NCBI GenBank assembly: GCA_017744755.1
Contig: JAGIAU010000041.1
Span: 1 to 12,747 of the forward strand
Length of the DNA: 12,747 bases
Direction: 5' to 3'
From: Microbacteriaceae bacterium
GTDB taxonomy: Bacteria > Actinomycetota > Actinomycetes > Actinomycetales > Microbacteriaceae
Both the position numbers and the translations under genes were made by a program. Shown piece by piece: positions 5,835 through 11,800 of this stretch. Position 1 is the first letter of the stretch. The number at the start of each line of letters is the position of its first letter. The notes beneath the pieces were generated by a model. That model was not told the DNA's origin and made no database searches. It worked only from the letters and a program-made list of their open reading frames with translations.

Positions 5835-7049
5835 TCAGGCGGCGGCGCGGGCGGAACGGCGCTCGGTCCGGCGGCGGACCGCCGTCTTGAACCACTCGAA
5901 GTCCGGGATGCGGGCCAGCAGCGGTCCGGCGATGATCGTGATGAGCACGTACGCCGTCGTCGTCGAGAGGATGTAGGTCGCGAGGTCCGGGTTCCCGGCG
6001 CGGGACAGCGAGCTCGCGGCGAGCCCGGCGATGACGATGGAGAACTCGCCGCGCGGCGTCAGCGCGAAGCCGGCGCGCCAGCGACCGGGCACGCCGACGC
6101 CCGCCGACCGGGCGGCGAGGTAGCCGGTCAGCACCTTCGAGCCGATCGTCACGACCGCGAGCACGGTCGCCGGCAGCAGCACCGGCACGAGCGCAGCCGG
6201 CGCCGTCACGATGCCGAAGTACACGAAGAACACCGTCGCGAAGAGATCGCGCAGCGGCGCCAGCACCCGGACCGCCTCCTCGGCCACCTGACCCGTCACG
6301 GCGATGCCGACGAGGAACGCGCCCACGGCGGTCGACACCTGCAGCTCCGCCGACAGCCCGCCGACGAGCATCGTGAGGCCGAGCACGCCGAGCAGCAGCG
6401 ACTCCAGGTGGTGGATGGAGAACACTCTCGAGATCGTCTTGCCGAAGCGCAGCGCGACGAGCAGGATCGCGAAGACGGCCGTGACGGCGATCGCGACGGT
6501 GACGGCGGCGCGCTCGACCGCCTCGCCGATGACGATCGCCGAGACGATCGGCAGGTAGAACGCCATCGCGAGATCCTCGAGCACGAGGATCGACAGGATC
6601 GTCGGCGTCTCGCGGTTGCCGAGGCGCTTGAGGTCGCGGAGCACCTTGGCCACGACCCCGGACGAGGACACCCAGGTGATGCCGGCGAACGCGACGGCGG
6701 CGATCGGACCCCAGCCCATGATGAGCGCGAACGCGGCGCCGGGGAGCGCGTTCAGCAGGGCGTCCCAGATCCCGGAGACACGCGCCTGCCGGAGCCCCTT
6801 CACGAGCTCGGCGGGCGAATATTCCAGTCCGAGCATGCACAGGAGCAGGACGACGCCGATCTCGGAGCCGATCTCGAAGAACGGGCGGCTCTCCTCGAGG
6901 GGGATGAGACCCCCTTCGCCCACGAGCAGTCCGGCGGCCAGGTAGAGCGGGATCGGGGAGATCCCGACCTTGTTCGCGATCCGGCCGAGGATGCTGAGGG
7001 CGAGCAGGAGAGCGCCGACCTCGATCAGAAGTACGGCGGTCTCATGCAC
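5835..7049 (-). CDS. khtU: CPA2-family K+/H+ antiporter membrane subunit, KhtU-like (404 aa)
   Basis: Monovalent cation:proton antiporter, by family and partner a potassium/proton exchanger in the cytoplasmic membrane. About 12 hydrophobic segments span residues 5-380. Family marks include ITWVSSSGVVAKVL (124-137), VLEDLAMAF (156-164) with the acidic ion-site pair Glu158-Asp159, a Lys in TIGSKVLTGYLAAR (301-314), and PRGEFSIVIAG (332-342), highly conserved in CPA2 transporters. The protein ends in a short Arg/Ala-rich tail with no fused RCK/TrkA-N domain, unlike KefB/KefC; regulation is instead supplied by the separate RCK-C protein encoded immediately upstream. The start is GTG at 7049, only 2 nt after the upstream stop, so the pair is translationally coupled; GAGGG lies about 11 nt before it. 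The gene symbol follows Bacillus KhtU (YhaU) and is an orthology guess. Confidence 0.85.
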   Translation of the reverse strand: MHETAVLLIEVGALLLALSILGRIANKVGISPIPLYLAAGLLVGEGGLIPLEESRPFFEIGSEIGVVLLLCMLGLEYSPAELVKGLRQARVSGIWDALLNALPGAAFALIMGWGPIAAVAFAGITWVSSSGVVAKVLRDLKRLGNRETPTILSILVLEDLAMAFYLPIVSAIVIGEAVERAAVTVAIAVTAVFAILLVALRFGKTISRVFSIHHLESLLLGVLGLTMLVGGLSAELQVSTAVGAFLVGIAVTGQVAEEAVRVLAPLRDLFATVFFVYFGIVTAPAALVPVLLPATVLAVVTIGSKVLTGYLAARSAGVGVPGRWRAGFALTPRGEFSIVIAGLAASSLSRAGNPDLATYILSTTTAYVLITIIAGPLLARIPDFEWFKTAVRRRTERRSARAAA

Positions 7050-7051
7050 GC

Positions 7052-7546
7052 TTAGCGCGGCCCTCGGTCGATGATGTCGACGAGGGCGTCGAGGCCCTTG
7101 CGCGTGCCGACCGCGACGACGATGTCGCCCTGCTCGAACACGGTGTCCGGACCGGGAGACGGGATGACCTTGCCGTCGCGGGCGATCGCGACGATGGAGG
7201 AGCCGGTGAGCGTGCGGGCGCGCGTGTCGCCCATGGGGTGCCCGATGAAGCCGCTGTCGAGCGGCAGGGAGATCTCCTCGGTGAACAGGCCGAGGGCGTT
7301 GTCGCCGAGGCCCGTGATCTTGCTCAGCGTGACGGAGGCGCCGAGGATCTCGCCGATCGTGGTCGCCTCGTCGTCGGTCAGCGCGACCGAGTCGGTGCAG
7401 GCGTCGGGGTCGTCCTGATCGATCAAGGCGATATCGCGCTCACCCGAGCGGTACGTGATGACCGCGATGCGGCGGCCCCCCTCGGTGACGATGTCGTTCC
7501 GGACGCCGATGCCCGGCAGATCGACGCGTTCGATGCGCACACCCAT
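7052..7546 (-). CDS. khtT: RCK-C (TrkA-C) regulatory subunit of K+/H+ antiporter, KhtT-like (164 aa)
   Basis: Cytosolic gating subunit for the antiporter encoded directly downstream. The N-terminal stretch MGVRIERVDLPGIG matches the start of KhtT-like proteins, which commonly contain 'DLPGIG'; this selects ATG at 7546 over an in-frame ATG at 7576. Residues about 90-160 form an RCK-C/TrkA-C domain (SGFIGHPMGDTRART, then GSSIVAIARDGKVIPSPGPDTVF, then GDIVVAVGTRKGLDAL). In the Bacillus system this domain binds cyclic di-AMP and the N-terminal part responds to pH; whether that holds here is inference. A TAGGCT box 8 nt upstream suggests a leaderless promoter. AGAGG also sits upstream but only 2 nt from the ATG, too close for a normal Shine-Dalgarno site. 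Confidence 0.85.
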   Translation of the reverse strand: MGVRIERVDLPGIGVRNDIVTEGGRRIAVITYRSGERDIALIDQDDPDACTDSVALTDDEATTIGEILGASVTLSKITGLGDNALGLFTEEISLPLDSGFIGHPMGDTRARTLTGSSIVAIARDGKVIPSPGPDTVFEQGDIVVAVGTRKGLDALVDIIDRGPR

Positions 7547-7554
7547 GACCTCTG

Positions 7555-7560
7555 AGCCTA
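7555..7560 (-). promoter_or_regulatory. Possible -10 (TAGGCT) for the antiporter operon
   Basis: TAGGCT on the minus strand fits the actinobacterial TANNNT -10 and ends 8 nt before ATG at 7546, the spacing expected of a leaderless transcript. No recognisable -35 was found. The 44-bp space is shared with the divergent gene starting at 7591. Confidence 0.3.
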
Positions 7561-7577
7561 GCAGCGGCAGGCCCATG

Positions 7578-7582
7578 GGAGG
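7578..7582 (+). promoter_or_regulatory. Ribosome binding site for the His-bearing membrane protein
   Basis: GGAGG with 8 nt spacing to the GTG at 7591. It decides the GTG start. Confidence 0.7.
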
Positions 7583-7590
7583 ATCGGAGC

Positions 7591-8223
7591 GTGCGGCGAC
7601 ACGGACGGCTCCGAGCGCTCCGCGGCCTCGCCGCGGGCACGACGACGTCCTACCTGGCGCTCCTCTTCCACGTGCTCGGCGGCGGCGAGGCGCCGTCTCC
7701 GCTCGCCTTCGCGGCCTGCGCGGCCGCGGTGACGTGGGCTGCGATGCTCATCGGACGCAGTCGGCCGTCGCTGCCGCTGCTGACGATCGCGGTGGCGGTC
7801 GGGCAGCTCCTGCTGCACGGCATGTTCGCCATGACGACCGGCGGCGCCTCGCTCGTGCCCGGCGGCGACGGCTCCGTGCCGGGCCATGCGCACGCGCATG
7901 CGGCGGGCGCGCTCGACCTCCTCGGGGCCGCCGGCACGGGCGGGGGCCGGGCCATGTGGGCCGCCCATGTCACGGCCGGGCTGCTCACGATCGTGCTCAT
8001 CCGCAGCGGCGAGCGCCTGCTCCACGCGCTCGCCGTCATCGCCCGGACGGCGGCCCGCTCGATCGTGCGGGTCGCGCAGGTCGTGCTCGCCGCGGTCGCC
8101 GCCGTGTCGCGGACGCCCCGGCGCGCGCCCGCGCGTTCCGCCGCCCTCGCTCCTCGTCTCGTCCTGCTCGCCGCGGGCGTCGGCTCCGCCGTCGTCCGGA
8201 GGGGTCCGCCGGCGCTCGTCTGA
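7591..8223 (+). CDS. Polytopic membrane protein with His-rich loop, paired with YcnI-like protein (210 aa)
   Basis: GTG at 7591 with GGAGG 8 nt upstream. Hydrophobic segments lie at about residues 13-30, 37-55, 61-82, 122-138 and 160-173, suggesting four to five membrane spans. The loop between the third and fourth spans carries GHAHAHAAG (98-106, His99/101/103). Further histidines lie in or near spans: His27, His76 (LLLHGMF), His126 (MWAAHVTAG) and His145. This His pattern suggests metal handling, and the gene lies 44 nt upstream of a YcnI/DUF1775 gene, a pairing I recall from other actinobacteria. The C-terminal 35 residues are Arg/Ala-rich with little character. No catalytic motif was recognised. 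Role inferred: copper delivery, uptake or sensing with the YcnI-like protein; it could also be a generic integral membrane protein of unknown role. Confidence 0.72.
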   Translation: MRRHGRLRALRGLAAGTTTSYLALLFHVLGGGEAPSPLAFAACAAAVTWAAMLIGRSRPSLPLLTIAVAVGQLLLHGMFAMTTGGASLVPGGDGSVPGHAHAHAAGALDLLGAAGTGGGRAMWAAHVTAGLLTIVLIRSGERLLHALAVIARTAARSIVRVAQVVLAAVAAVSRTPRRAPARSAALAPRLVLLAAGVGSAVVRRGPPALV

Positions 8224-8254
8224 TCGACAGCCCGGCAATCCAGACACCTCTCAC

Positions 8255-8263
8255 AGAAAGCAG
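8255..8263 (+). promoter_or_regulatory. Ribosome binding site for the YcnI-like protein
   Basis: AGAAAGCAG, 4 nt before ATG at 8268, one mismatch from the anti-Shine-Dalgarno complement. It selects this start inside a longer open frame. Confidence 0.55.
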
Positions 8264-8267
8264 CATC

Positions 8268-8978
8268 ATGACCACCCAGCATCTCTATGCCCGCGCGCGC
8301 TCCGGCGTGCTCGCCGGCGCCGTCGTGGCGATCGCGGCCGGCGCCGCCCTCCTCGTCGCGGCTCCGGCCTCGGCGCACGTCGGCGTCTCCGGCGACGCCG
8401 TCGCGGGGGAGCGCGCGACCGTCGCGTTCCGCGTCCCCACCGAGTCGGACTCCGCGAGCACGGTCTCCGTCACCGTCCATCTGCCGCTCGACACCCCGAT
8501 CACCTCCGTCCGCGCGCAGGCGCTGCCCGGCTGGGACTTCGAGGTGGAGCGGGTCGAGCTCGACGTGCCCGTCGTGCAGGGCGACGTGACGATCGAAAGC
8601 GCGATCGCCTCGTTCACCTGGACGGCGACGGGCGAGGGCATCCGCCCGGACGAGTACGGGATCTTCGACGTGCAGCTCGGGCCGATCCCGGACCTGCCGG
8701 AGCTCGCGCTCCCGACGACGCAGGCGTACAGCGATGGCGAGGTCGTCGAGTGGGCCGACCTCGAGTCGGAGCACGAGGACGGCCACGCCGCGACGGCGGC
8801 GGAGGCGGAGCATCCGGCGCCCGTCCTGGCGATCGGCCAGGGCGCGGACGCGGAGGGGAGCGGCTCGCCGAGCCCGCTCCAGATCGCGTTCATGGTCGTG
8901 GCCGGCACCGCGATCGTGGTCGCGGGCGCGGCCATCGCGATCGCGGTGAACGCGCTCCGCCGACGCCAGGCGGACTGA
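8268..8978 (+). CDS. ycnI: YcnI-like copper-binding protein, DUF1775, membrane-anchored (236 aa)
   Basis: Extracytoplasmic copper-binding protein. Residues 1-36 are a Sec signal peptide ending APASA, after which the mature chain would begin with His37 (HVGVSGDAV). An N-terminal His is the copper ligand of the mono-histidine brace described for YcnI. DUF1775 signatures follow: ATVAFRVPTESDSASTVSVT (50-69), LPGWDFEVE (about 86-94), FTWTATGEGIRPDEYGIFD (about 113-131), and YSDGEVVEWAD near residue 155. An acidic, His-bearing linker (SEHEDGHAATAAEAEHP) leads to a C-terminal membrane segment (about 206-229) and an RRR stop-transfer end, so the copper domain is tethered outside the membrane. It follows the His-bearing membrane protein by 44 nt in the same direction and is closed by a 16-bp hairpin. 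PCuAC or CopC/CopD partners often found with YcnI are not in the window. Confidence 0.88.
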   Translation: MTTQHLYARARSGVLAGAVVAIAAGAALLVAAPASAHVGVSGDAVAGERATVAFRVPTESDSASTVSVTVHLPLDTPITSVRAQALPGWDFEVERVELDVPVVQGDVTIESAIASFTWTATGEGIRPDEYGIFDVQLGPIPDLPELALPTTQAYSDGEVVEWADLESEHEDGHAATAAEAEHPAPVLAIGQGADAEGSGSPSPLQIAFMVVAGTAIVVAGAAIAIAVNALRRRQAD

Positions 8979-8980
8979 CC

Positions 8981-9016
8981 GCATCCGGGGCCGGGCCCGC
9001 GCCCGGCCCCGGATGC
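8981..9016 (+). terminator. Perfect 16-bp hairpin after the YcnI-like gene
   Basis: GCATCCGGGGCCGGGC (8981-8996) and its exact complement (9001-9016) around a CCGC tetraloop, beginning 3 nt after the stop codon. There is no T-run, but the stem length and position make it a strong terminator candidate that insulates the exporter promoter just downstream. Confidence 0.8.
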
Positions 9017-9044
9017 CGCGGGTTCCAGGTCCTTGACGCGGTGC

Positions 9045-9050
9045 TATAGT
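9045..9050 (+). promoter_or_regulatory. -10 element (TATAGT) of the exporter/marR operon
   Basis: TATAGT is one base from the TATAAT consensus. It ends 6 nt before the GTG at 9057, so transcription should begin at or next to the start codon (leaderless mRNA). The best -35 candidate is weak (GTTCCA, 9022-9027, 17-bp spacer). Confidence 0.7.
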
Positions 9051-9066
9051 TGACGGGTGTCAACTA
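9047..9066. promoter_or_regulatory. MarR-type operator, perfect 8-4-8 palindrome
   Basis: TAGTTGAC (9047-9054), spacer GGGT, GTCAACTA (9059-9066). The TTGAC/GTCAA half-sites are typical of MarR-family operators. The palindrome covers most of the -10 and the start codon, so a bound dimer would block RNA polymerase. A MarR gene lies at the end of the same operon, making it the likely repressor. A further TTGAC half-site lies at 9033-9037. Confidence 0.75.
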
Positions 9067-11297
9067 CATCGGTCCCGGTCACGACCTCCTCGACGCGCGT
9101 CATGAACCACGCGCAGGTCATCCAGGCGCTCATCGCGCTCATGGCCGCATTCTTCGTCCTGATCCTCTCCAGCACGGTCGTCGCGACCTCCCTGCCGGTC
9201 ATCATCACCGACCTCGGCGGCACCCAGTCGGACTACACGTGGATCGTCACCGCCAACTTCCTCACGATGGCGATCTCGACGCCGATCTGGGGCAAGCTCG
9301 CCGACATCTTCGACCGGAAGCTGCTCATCCAGCTCTCGCTCGGCGTCTTCACGATCGCGACCGTCGCCGCGGGCTTCTCGACCACCGCCGGCTTCCTCAT
9401 CGGCACCCGGTTCTTCCAGGGCATCGGCGTCGGCGGCATGATGGCGCTCGGCATGGTCGCCATCGCGGACCTCGTCAGCCCGCGCGAGCGCGGCCGCTAC
9501 ATGGGCATCATGGGCGCCATCATGGGCCTCGCCCAGATCGGCGGCCCGCTCCTGGGCGGCGTCGTCACCGACGGCCTCGGCTGGCAGTGGAACTTCTTCC
9601 TCCCCGTCCCCGTCGCGGTCGTCGCCTTCGCCCTCATCCAGGCGCGCATGCACCTGCCGCGCCACCGGCGCGACGTCAGGATCGACTACCTCGGCGCGAT
9701 CCTGCTCTCCGTCAGCATGGGCCTCATCCTCGTGTGGATGAGCCTCGGCGGCAAGGACGCCGCTTCGGGCGGCTTCCCCTGGGACTCCGCCGAGAGCATC
9801 CTCATGATCGGCGTCGGCGGCGCGCTCGTCGTGGCCCTCGTCCTGTGGGAGCTCTTCGGGACGAAGGAGCCGATCGTGCCGCTCCGGCTCTTCGCGCAGC
9901 GCACCTTCGCACTGGCGACCGTCGCCTCGATCTCGGTCGGCGTCACGATGTTCGGCGCGACCGTGTTCCTCAGCCAGTACCTGCAGCTCGCCCGCGGCCT
10001 GACGCCGACCGAGTCCGGCCTCTTCACCATCCCGATGGTCGTCGGCTCGCTGCTGTCCTCGCTCGTCTTCGGTCAGCTCATCACGCGCACCGGCAAGTGG
10101 AAGGGCCTCGTCGTCCTCGCCGCCGTCGTCCTCGTCGCCGGTCTCGCCCTCTTCGGCACCATCCATTTCGACACGAGCATGTGGCTCGTGGGCCTCTACA
10201 TGGCGATGCTCGGCATCGGCACCGGCGGCCTGCTGCAGAACCTCGTGCTCGTCGTGCAGAACCAGCTCCCGGCCAAGCAGATGGGCGCCGGCACCGGCGC
10301 GGTGACGTTCTTCCGCAGCCTCGGCGGCACGGTCGGCATCGCCGTCCTCGGCTCGATCCTCGGCACCTCCGTCAAGGACCGGATCGCCACCGGGCTCAAG
10401 GGCATCGGGATCGACACGAGCGCCGCCTCCTCCCTCGGCTCCGGCGCCTCGGTGAGCGACGCGGACCCCGAGCAGCTCCGCTCCATCCTCGGCCTCGTGC
10501 ATGACGGCACGCTCCGGCCGCTCGCCGACGCCGCGGCGGCCGACCCGAAGGTCGTCGATGCGCTCGGCGCGCTCAGCAGCCTGTCGGCCTCCGGCGGCAG
10601 CGGCGCGGCCGACCCCGCGCAGCTCGAGCAGCTCTTCGGCCTCATCGCGACGAACCCGGCCGCGGCCGCCCAGGCGCTGCCCGGCGTCGACATCGAGGCG
10701 CTCGCCCCGCTCGCCCAGGCGGTCCAGAACGATCCGAACGTGCTGAGCAGCTTCGGCGCCCTCTCCGAGCTCGGCGGCGCGAGCGGCGCGGCGGCGGGCG
10801 GATCGTTCGACCCGGAGCAGCTCCGCAGCCTGCTCGACACGATCCACTCCGGCTCGCTCGACCAGCTCGCCGCGCTCGTGCAGCAGAACCCGGACTGCAT
10901 CGACACGCTCGGCACGCTCGGCAGCGGCACGCTGCCGCACATGGCCGACCTGTGCGAGCCCATCCGGAACGTCATGGAGAGCTCCTACGGCGACTCGATC
11001 GCGAACCTGTTCTGGTACTGCGTCCCCCTCGCCGTCATCACGTTCGTCGCCGTCCTCTTCCTCCCGAACAAGCCGCTCGGGCGCAAGACCGCGGCGCAGC
11101 AGCTCGAGGAGGAGCTCGGCGCCGAGCTCGTCGCGCTCGAGCCGATCGACGCCGAGGGCGACGTCGCGCCGGTCGAGGGCGGCCCCGCCCTCGACGAGCC
11201 CGCGGTGGTCGGCGCCCCGGCGGCCGATGCCGGCACCGGCCGCGTCACGCGCATCGGGCAGAATGACGGACATGACGACAGCGGCGCGCGGGCCTGA
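9057..11297 (+). CDS. DHA2-family MFS multidrug exporter with expanded extracellular loop (746 aa)
   Basis: Proton-driven drug exporter of the 14-helix EmrB/QacA (DHA2) type. Residues 18-440 hold the first 13 spans: motif A-like GKLADIFDRK (79-88), motif D1-like TSLPVIITDLGG (44-55) and motif C-like GLAQIGGPLLGGVV (157-170). The last span is about 650-669. Between spans 13 and 14, residues about 441-648 form an insert of about 200 residues where QacA-type proteins have a shorter extracellular loop. The insert carries three related repeats and two cysteines (614, 633). A cytosolic acidic tail (670-746) contains AAQQLEEELGAEL. At 746 aa it is about 200 residues longer than usual. GTG at 9057 is chosen because the -10 ends 6 nt upstream (leaderless); ATG at 9102 is the fallback. 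Its 3' end overlaps the marR gene by 35 nt. The substrate is unknown. Confidence 0.88.
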   Translation: MSTTSVPVTTSSTRVMNHAQVIQALIALMAAFFVLILSSTVVATSLPVIITDLGGTQSDYTWIVTANFLTMAISTPIWGKLADIFDRKLLIQLSLGVFTIATVAAGFSTTAGFLIGTRFFQGIGVGGMMALGMVAIADLVSPRERGRYMGIMGAIMGLAQIGGPLLGGVVTDGLGWQWNFFLPVPVAVVAFALIQARMHLPRHRRDVRIDYLGAILLSVSMGLILVWMSLGGKDAASGGFPWDSAESILMIGVGGALVVALVLWELFGTKEPIVPLRLFAQRTFALATVASISVGVTMFGATVFLSQYLQLARGLTPTESGLFTIPMVVGSLLSSLVFGQLITRTGKWKGLVVLAAVVLVAGLALFGTIHFDTSMWLVGLYMAMLGIGTGGLLQNLVLVVQNQLPAKQMGAGTGAVTFFRSLGGTVGIAVLGSILGTSVKDRIATGLKGIGIDTSAASSLGSGASVSDADPEQLRSILGLVHDGTLRPLADAAAADPKVVDALGALSSLSASGGSGAADPAQLEQLFGLIATNPAAAAQALPGVDIEALAPLAQAVQNDPNVLSSFGALSELGGASGAAAGGSFDPEQLRSLLDTIHSGSLDQLAALVQQNPDCIDTLGTLGSGTLPHMADLCEPIRNVMESSYGDSIANLFWYCVPLAVITFVAVLFLPNKPLGRKTAAQQLEEELGAELVALEPIDAEGDVAPVEGGPALDEPAVVGAPAADAGTGRVTRIGQNDGHDDSGARA
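10464..10583 (+). repeat. Loop repeat 1 of the exporter (residues 470-509)
   Basis: DPEQLRSILGLVHDGTLRPL, then an Ala-rich helix and DPKVVDALGALSSL. It aligns with the copies at 10611-10772 and 10809-10928 by the D-P-x-Q-L start, a middle LxxLA helix, and a [DN]P-x-[VC]-[VLI]-x-x-[LF]-G-x-L end. Confidence 0.7.
10611..10772 (+). repeat. Loop repeat 2 of the exporter (residues 519-572)
   Basis: DPAQLEQLFGLIATNPAAAA opens the unit and NDPNVLSSFGALSEL closes it. It is about 14 residues longer in the middle than the other copies. Gly/Ser/Ala-rich spacers separate it from both neighbours. Confidence 0.65.
10809..10928 (+). repeat. Loop repeat 3 of the exporter (residues 585-624)
   Basis: DPEQLRSLLDTIHSGSLDQL opens the unit and QNPDCIDTLGTLGSG closes it. 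It is the closest match to repeat 1, sharing DPEQLRS exactly. Cys614 lies here and Cys633 just after, a candidate extracellular disulfide. Confidence 0.7.
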
Positions 11298-11760
11298 GCC
11301 CGCTCCGGCTGTCCCGGCGGACGCGGCCGTCGAGTCGCTCGAGGTCGCGTTCCGCCGGCTCACGCAGCTCATGAAGCGCAGCGCGCGGGACTTCGCCTCC
11401 GCGGTGCACCCCGAGCTCCGGCCCGCCGGCTGGGTGGTCCTCGGCGCCGTGCTGCGATGCGGGCAGGACCACCAGCCGGTCACGGTCGGCGACGTGATCG
11501 CCGAGACCGGGATGGACAAGTCCGTCGTCAGCAGGCAGCTCCGCTCGCTCAGCGACTGGGGGCTCGTGACGCTCAGCCGCTCGGACGCCGACGCCCGCGT
11601 CGTCGTCGTCGAGGTGAGCCCCCTCGCGCACGAGCGGCTGCGCGTCGTCCGCGCCCGGCAGCGCGAGCGCTACGTCCAGATCCTCGGCGACTGGTCGCCG
11701 GACGACGTGCAGCAGCTCGAGCGGCTCCTGCACCGCGTCGCGGACGCGTTCGTCGAGTAG
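11263..11760 (+). CDS. MarR-family transcriptional repressor (165 aa)
   Basis: Winged-helix DNA-binding regulator, expected to act as a dimer. After a disordered Pro/Ala-rich start (to about residue 22), helix 1 runs LEVAFRRLTQLMKRSAR. The helix-turn-helix is VTVGDVIAETGMDKSVVSRQ (about 73-92) with recognition helix KSVVSRQLRSLSDWG, and the wing follows with SRSDADARVVVVEVS, holding the D-x-R motif typical of MarR. The C-terminal helices (RQRERYVQILGDWSPDDVQQLERLLHRV) form the usual dimer interface. The start is ATG at 11263, overlapping the exporter gene by 35 nt; ATG at 11272 is the alternative. No clear RBS is present, so translation is probably coupled. Its likely target is the TAGTTGAC palindrome at the operon promoter, giving ligand-relieved autorepression; this is inference from gene order and operator form. 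Confidence 0.88.
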   Translation: MTDMTTAARGPEPAPAVPADAAVESLEVAFRRLTQLMKRSARDFASAVHPELRPAGWVVLGAVLRCGQDHQPVTVGDVIAETGMDKSVVSRQLRSLSDWGLVTLSRSDADARVVVVEVSPLAHERLRVVRARQRERYVQILGDWSPDDVQQLERLLHRVADAFVE

Positions 11761-11761
11761 G

Positions 11762-11800
11762 ACGCGCCAGGCGCGTTCCGCCGCTCGGATCCGCTAGCGG
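11762..11800. terminator. Two short inverted repeats between convergent genes
   Basis: ACGCGC-CAG-GCGCGT (11762-11776) follows directly after the marR stop. The perfect palindrome CCGCTAGCGG (11791-11800) overlaps the stop codon of the App1-like gene. Both stems are short and lack T-runs, so a terminator role is only plausible. Confidence 0.35.

Noticed and set aside
4127..5890. A 587-codon plus-strand frame overlapping the dehydrogenase
   Set aside because: Arg/Pro/Ala-rich shadow of the flavoenzyme, which has intact FAD motifs in its own frame.
9033..9038. TTGACG as the -35 of the exporter promoter
   Set aside because: It is only 6 bp from the TATAGT -10, far too close for a sigma-70 promoter; it is better read as an extra operator half-site or chance.
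9060..11519. An 819-codon minus-strand open frame antisense to the exporter and marR genes
   Set aside because: Its product is a low-complexity Arg/Glu/Asp/Ala mix with no domain, and the sense strand carries clear MFS and MarR motifs.
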